From Lysobacter avium (GTDB taxonomy: Bacteria > Pseudomonadota > Gammaproteobacteria > Xanthomonadales > Xanthomonadaceae), in the NCBI RefSeq assembly GCF_015209745.1, contig NZ_CP063657.1, forward strand, positions 806,001 to 870,000: a stretch of 64,000 nucleotides of DNA, given 5' to 3'. The notes under the pieces are model-generated. The model saw only the letters and a program-made list of their open reading frames with translations. It was not told the origin of the DNA and ran no database searches. This document shows, in pieces, positions 60,493 through 64,000 of the stretch (positions within the stretch are counted from its first letter, which is position 1; the number at the start of each line of letters is the position of its first letter). The translations under genes and the position numbers were made by a program.

Positions 60493-62372
60493 TTACCTGG
60501 CCAAAGCGCTGCCAGTTCGATCTTTCAAAAACGCCTGCATCTCCGGGTCGACACAGTAGACGTAACAACCCTTCATTCCACGCGTCATAAGGGTCCGATA
60601 CGTATTTCGAATTATGCGATCGACCCGCTCGCGGGTTGCGGCCGGGTCGACCTTCATTTGCTTTTTGTAGCCGCGTATCGAACGGTCTCGACTAGATCTA
60701 TTTTCGGGCGCGGTTACCAAGGTGCCGCCCCGAGCGAGTAGGTCGGGGCCAACAATAACGCCCACGTAGTCGAGTTCTAATCCTTGACAAGTGTGTATGC
60801 AGCCAACTTCGTTAATTGAGTTCGCCGCAATCAGCCACAGGCTTCCATCTTTATTCAAATTCCATTGCTTTTCATAGGAGTGCTCAGGAATCACAATGTC
60901 AAAGGCGTCGGGGATTTTTTGCTCGGCCAGTCCCAGCAATAGCCAGCTACCACGCGTGACTTGTTGTTAGCTTGGTTCTTCTTCGATATTTGCCTGTGGA
61001 GTTCGGTTGGTGAGTCGATCACACGGAAGTCAAACGCGTCGGGATCGAAGTCCTCGTTGGCTGTCTCGCGGATGCCTAGCAAGTTATCAAGCCAAGCGAG
61101 ATAGCCATCCGACCCATTGCACCTAAATTGTGAAGCAAGCTCAAGGTGCGTGACCTGTGCTCCTAGCTCGATCGCCCATCGCTCCAGTTCGCTCGAGTGT
61201 CCGATGTCGTTGATTGTTACGATCTGGTCGTCATCAACGAACAGGATGGTGCACTTGGCGCTATTGATTATCTCCTTTATTTGGTTCTCACCAAGATTCC
61301 CGTAGAGTCCGGAATGTTTGTTAAGTCGATGGGCCTCGTCTACGATCAGGGCGTCAAATATATTTGGCTCGGTTGTGGTAAACGCGCCTGAGCCGCTGAA
61401 AAGGCTGGATATCTCTACCTGGGTGAAGCTCCCCGTGAGTCGCTGCTTGTACACGCTTCGAGGGGCAGAGTTTTTGGACACATACTTAGTAAGAAGCCCA
61501 AGCTGGGTTAATGCCACAATCAAGTTGATCGCGACGACAGACTTCCCGGTGCCCGGTCCCCCTTTGATGATAGCGACCAGCTTTTTGTCAACGCGTGCAG
61601 CCCGGGCCAGAACGAGTGCCGTTTCGTAAACCACCTTCTGCTCATCTATCAAAACGAACTCTCGGTTGCCCTTGAGCATTTTGGCCAAGCTGTCGGAAAG
61701 CATTTTCGATGGGCGGATACGACCGTTTTCTATTTTGTAGAGTAGCTCTGCCTTGTCCCCGTGTTTCACTTGGCTTTTTATGAAGTCCCTAAGGCGCTCG
61801 CGTTCGTCATCTCCGCGTAAGAACAGCGGTGCTTTTTCAATGTATGCTGCGTAGTGTTGGTTGCTTATTATTCCATCGTCATTGTAGTTGTGAAGATATG
61901 CGCAAGGTTTGAGTGTGACGTCACCATCGTATACCGCCTCGTTAAACCCTTCGAGTAGCGCCGCGTAAGACCAGGCTTGGTAGCAGGGATGAGCTCCTTC
62001 GCGCTCATGCGCGCCTCCCCTGTGGGCTATAATTATGCCGTCCTTGTCAGTGAGTTTAGACGAGGACCACTGCTTTAGTTCCACTACAATCAGGCGTGGT
62101 CGGTTGTCCGAGCCGCGGCCAGAGAGAATAAAATCTATCCTCTTGGATGTTTGCGGAATCCCGTATTCGATACCGACACCCATATCATCGGGCATGTCCT
62201 TGTCGCGAAGCACCTTTGCCATCTGTCCCAGAGATTCGCGCCAGGATCGAATCTCAGCGTGGGGAACATATTTTCCGGTAGCGGCCAGATACGCACTGGA
62301 CACCACATCCTCGATGTCCCTGTTGTCCGTGTCGTGCAGGAAGCGTGTTTTGGTACCTTGGTAGATGATCAA
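60493..62372 (-). pseudogene. PD-(D/E)XK nuclease/DUF2075 superfamily 1 helicase, one frameshift
   Basis: Two adjoining frames make one protein of about 626 residues. The N-terminus has a PD-(D/E)XK-type site: RIDFILSG (Asp80) and LIVVELKQW (Glu98, Lys100). The DUF2075 helicase follows: Walker A KGGPGTGKS (about 270-278), IVDEAHR (345-348), VDDDQ (about 380-383), LASQFRC. The chain leaves frame after GYCWDWPSKK at the A6 run (60915-60920 on +). The other frame continues IPDAFDIVIPEHSY and carries the late motifs HTCQGLELDYVGV and RTLMTRGMKGCYVY. One extra A restores the gene. TTG 62372 overlaps the mazG-like stop (TTGA). Low G+C. Could be a true break, programmed -1 shift or sequencing error. 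Confidence 0.8.
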
Positions 62373-62749
62373 GGCTTCCGATCTCCTGGCCGCGGCGAAG
62401 GTAGATCGGTGTACTTTGTACTTTGCCCTTTCGCTAGATCTACTGGGTATTTCTCTCCGTTTTTTTTCATCTTGCGCCAAGCAGCCGCGACCGGATCAAC
62501 ACTTAACTTGTCCGCCAACTGTAAAACGTAGATAAAAACGTCGGCTATCTCGTCGCTTACTTGTTCGTGCTTTTTGCTGGATAAAGATCGACTCTGTTCG
62601 TCGGTGAGCCATTGGAAATGCTCCAGCAGTTCGGCAGCTTCGACGGACAACGCCATTGCGAGATTCTTGGGGGAGTGAAATTGCTTCCAATCGCGCGCTT
62701 CTGCGAATTCGCGCAGGGCGTTCCTCAGCGTTTCGATGTCCTGGGTCAT
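62369..62749 (-). CDS. MazG-like nucleotide pyrophosphohydrolase
   Basis: A 126-residue all-helical NTP pyrophosphohydrolase of the MazG/iMazG superfamily. The metal-binding pattern is EAAELLEHFQW (ExxxE) and DEIADVFIYVLQLADKL (ExxD), with FHSPKNLAMALSVEAAEL before it. GAGGA stands 8 bases upstream of ATG 62749. Its TGA overlaps the helicase TTG start, so the two form an operon. Related enzymes remove odd or damaged nucleotides; in this context a role in nucleotide signalling or phage defence is inferred. Confidence 0.88.
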   Translation of the reverse strand: MTQDIETLRNALREFAEARDWKQFHSPKNLAMALSVEAAELLEHFQWLTDEQSRSLSSKKHEQVSDEIADVFIYVLQLADKLSVDPVAAAWRKMKKNGEKYPVDLAKGQSTKYTDLPSPRPGDRKP

Positions 62750-62760
62750 ATAGGGTTCCT

Positions 62761-62813
62761 CGGCTAATCCCAATGCTAACCCCATCCCTACAAGGGCGTT
62801 GGGCTATTAGCCG
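62761..62813. promoter_or_regulatory. Large inverted repeat abutting the mazG-like ribosome-binding site
   Basis: CGGCTAAT-CCCAA-TGC on the left pairs with GCG-TTGGG-(CT)-ATTAGCCG on the right, a stem of about 16 pairs with a two-base bulge and a roughly 19-base loop. Its left foot touches the GAGGA of the mazG-like gene. Candidate operator for autorepression, or an RNA hairpin in the leader that limits translation. Confidence 0.5.
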
Positions 62814-62865
62814 CTCAGTGCATGTGGTGCGCTAGGCTCCCTCTCTAACCTCATCGGCGCGGCTC

Positions 62866-63282
62866 ATGCGCATCCCCTTCACCCTCCAGCGCCTCGACCA
62901 CGTCGTCCTGCGCGTGCGCGACATGGCCGCGATGCAGGCGTTCTATTGCGACGTGCTCGGCTGCTCGGTCGAGCGGCGGCAGGACGACATCGGGCTGCTG
63001 CAGTTACGCGCCGGGGACTCGTTGATCGACCTGGTCGATGTGGCCGGCGAGCTGGGTCGCGAGGGCGGTGCGGCGCCGGGCGAGGAGGGCCACAACATGG
63101 ACCATCTGTGCTTGCAGGTGCTGCCGTTTGACCGCGCGGCCATCGAGGGGCATCTGCGCGCGCACGGCGCCGAGGTGGGCGAGTTCGGGTCGCGCTACGG
63201 CGCGTTGGGGCAGGGGCCGTCGCAGTACCTGTTTGATCCTGAAGGCAATCGGGTCGAGCTCAAGGGGCCTCCGGCGGGGTAA
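62866..63282 (+). CDS. VOC-superfamily (glyoxalase-like) protein
   Basis: A 138-residue single-domain VOC protein: LQRLDHVVLRVRDMAAMQAFYCDVLGCSVERRQ, LIDLVDVAGELG, NMDHLCLQVLPFD and QYLFDPEGNRVELKGP. Metal ligands of this fold are present as His in LDHVVL and MDHLCL and Glu in RVELKG, which supports a divalent-metal enzyme. The substrate is unknown. High G+C returns here, so it lies outside the cassette. Confidence 0.9.
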   Translation: MRIPFTLQRLDHVVLRVRDMAAMQAFYCDVLGCSVERRQDDIGLLQLRAGDSLIDLVDVAGELGREGGAAPGEEGHNMDHLCLQVLPFDRAAIEGHLRAHGAEVGEFGSRYGALGQGPSQYLFDPEGNRVELKGPPAG

Positions 63283-63369
63283 TGCCGACCGCCTGCGGCT
63301 ATGCTGCGGGCACTGCAAGTCAGCAGCGGCGTCGATCGCGACGACCGGAACCACACACGGAGAGCCGAA

Positions 63370-63966
63370 ATGCACGGATCGATGAAGAATGTCCTGGGGA
63401 AGTTGGGGATCTTGCTCTGCTTCGGGCTGTTGTCTGCCTGCGCGGAGTCCGGTGCGCCGTCTGCGGAGGGGAGCGCGAGCGACCGCGCACCGGCGGCCGC
63501 CAAGTCGGTGGACGGGCTCAGCTTCACCATCAGTGGACCGGCGTTTGCAGAACCGGCGACGTTCGAGGTCCCCGCCGATAGCCGGGAGCTGCGCACCTAT
63601 CTGTCCGACAGCATGTTCAGCCTCACCGTGTCCCCCAACGAGCGGCTGCGCTCGACGGATGGCAAGCACGTGCTGACCGGGGCGATCCTCGGCACGCAGC
63701 CGGCAGGCGTAGGCGAGTCCACCGAGGCCAGCGGCGTGACGGAGGCCACCTTCAACTTTGATACCGATGCCGCCACCGAGCGCCAGCAGGGTCCGTCGAT
63801 GGCGTTCTCCTCCAAGGGCGAGAAGCAGCCGATGCGCATCGTGATGGAGACCTTCGAGGATGGGAAACGCGCTGCGGGACACTTCAGCGGGAAGTTGCAG
63901 CGGCTCAACATCGACCACACGCAAGAGATCTACGACGTGGACGGCAAGTTCGACGTCGAGAATTGA
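63370..63966 (+). CDS. Lipoprotein of unknown function
   Basis: A 198-residue lipoprotein (LCFGLLSAC). I do not recognise the family. The mature protein is strand-rich with LSFTISGPAFAEPATFEVPADSRE, HVLTGAILG, EATFNFDTDAATERQQGPSMAFSSKGE and a terminal GHFSGKLQRLNIDHTQEIYDVDGKFDVEN. The last part resembles periplasmic beta-sandwich proteins whose strands alternate with charged turns. GGAGAGC precedes ATG 63370. Confidence 0.7.
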   Translation: MHGSMKNVLGKLGILLCFGLLSACAESGAPSAEGSASDRAPAAAKSVDGLSFTISGPAFAEPATFEVPADSRELRTYLSDSMFSLTVSPNERLRSTDGKHVLTGAILGTQPAGVGESTEASGVTEATFNFDTDAATERQQGPSMAFSSKGEKQPMRIVMETFEDGKRAAGHFSGKLQRLNIDHTQEIYDVDGKFDVEN

Positions 63967-64000
63967 TGCCGCTCAGCTGATCGCCGACACGCCGCCCGCC

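Noticed and set aside
60195..62865. Integrated mobile element with attachment sites.
   Set aside because: Composition suggests transfer, but no integrase, transposase, tRNA or matching direct repeats were found at the edges.

Overview
The window is chromosomal DNA from a high-G+C gammaproteobacterium. The gene content points to the Xanthomonadaceae/Lysobacteraceae, near Lysobacter, Luteimonas or Stenotrophomonas. Clues are an L1-type subclass B3 metallo-beta-lactamase, the DUF4105 plus alpha/beta-hydrolase lipoprotein pair, an Smr gene lying antisense between truD and surE, an nlpD that is not followed by rpoS, and very frequent 1-4 base start/stop overlaps. This placement is inferred from gene content and order; no rRNA or tRNA gene was seen.

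Layout. 0-13 kb: stress and envelope genes (hslO, mtgA, a polyprenyl-phosphate-type glycosyltransferase, a CBS-domain protein, an AsmA-like protein, prfC, htpG with a readable sigma-32-type promoter, a DUF4105 protein with a lipase-like lipoprotein, upp). 13-33 kb: a mosaic of short units: a GIY-YIG/DUF1328 pair, a periplasmic ClpP-like lipoprotein, a BON protein, an S4 protein, dbpA, an EamA transporter, a PPIase, an intracellular PHB depolymerase, hemJ, a large alkaline phosphatase, a dicarboxylate symporter, a Nudix hydrolase coupled to the B3 beta-lactamase, a thioesterase, two NlpC/P60 hydrolases, an FKBP, hutG and parE. 33-44 kb: the conserved run pyrG-kdsA-eno-ftsB-ispD-ispF-truD-(smr)-surE-pcm-yqaA-nlpD, covering CTP, KDO, glycolysis, division, isoprenoids, tRNA pseudouridine, protein repair and amidase activation. 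44-55.4 kb: yhbY, rlmE-ftsH, folP, then miaA-hfq-hflX-hflK-hflC-DUF2065-purA, the classic RNA-chaperone and membrane-quality-control cluster, closed by strong terminators.

55.5-62.8 kb is the accessory part. Two stretches are clearly more A+T-rich than the rest (hand counts of 24/60 G+C in 56701-56760 and in 61861-61920). The first encodes a PAAR-domain protein with a C-terminal HEMTH zincin domain, followed by two paralogous periplasmic lipoproteins: a likely type VI effector with two immunity genes. The second encodes a MazG-like nucleotide pyrophosphohydrolase coupled by a TTGA overlap to a PD-(D/E)XK nuclease/DUF2075 helicase. The helicase reading frame is broken once, at an A6 run, and a large inverted repeat abuts the ribosome-binding site of the mazG-like gene. 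This looks like a two-gene defence-type cassette and is the best candidate for something under-described. An L,D-transpeptidase and a hairpin-rich spacer lie between the two stretches. The window ends with a glyoxalase-fold protein and an unknown lipoprotein.

Limits: functions come from reading motifs and from recalled family features, not from database searches. Starts were moved inward where a ribosome-binding site, signal peptide or family length argued for it.
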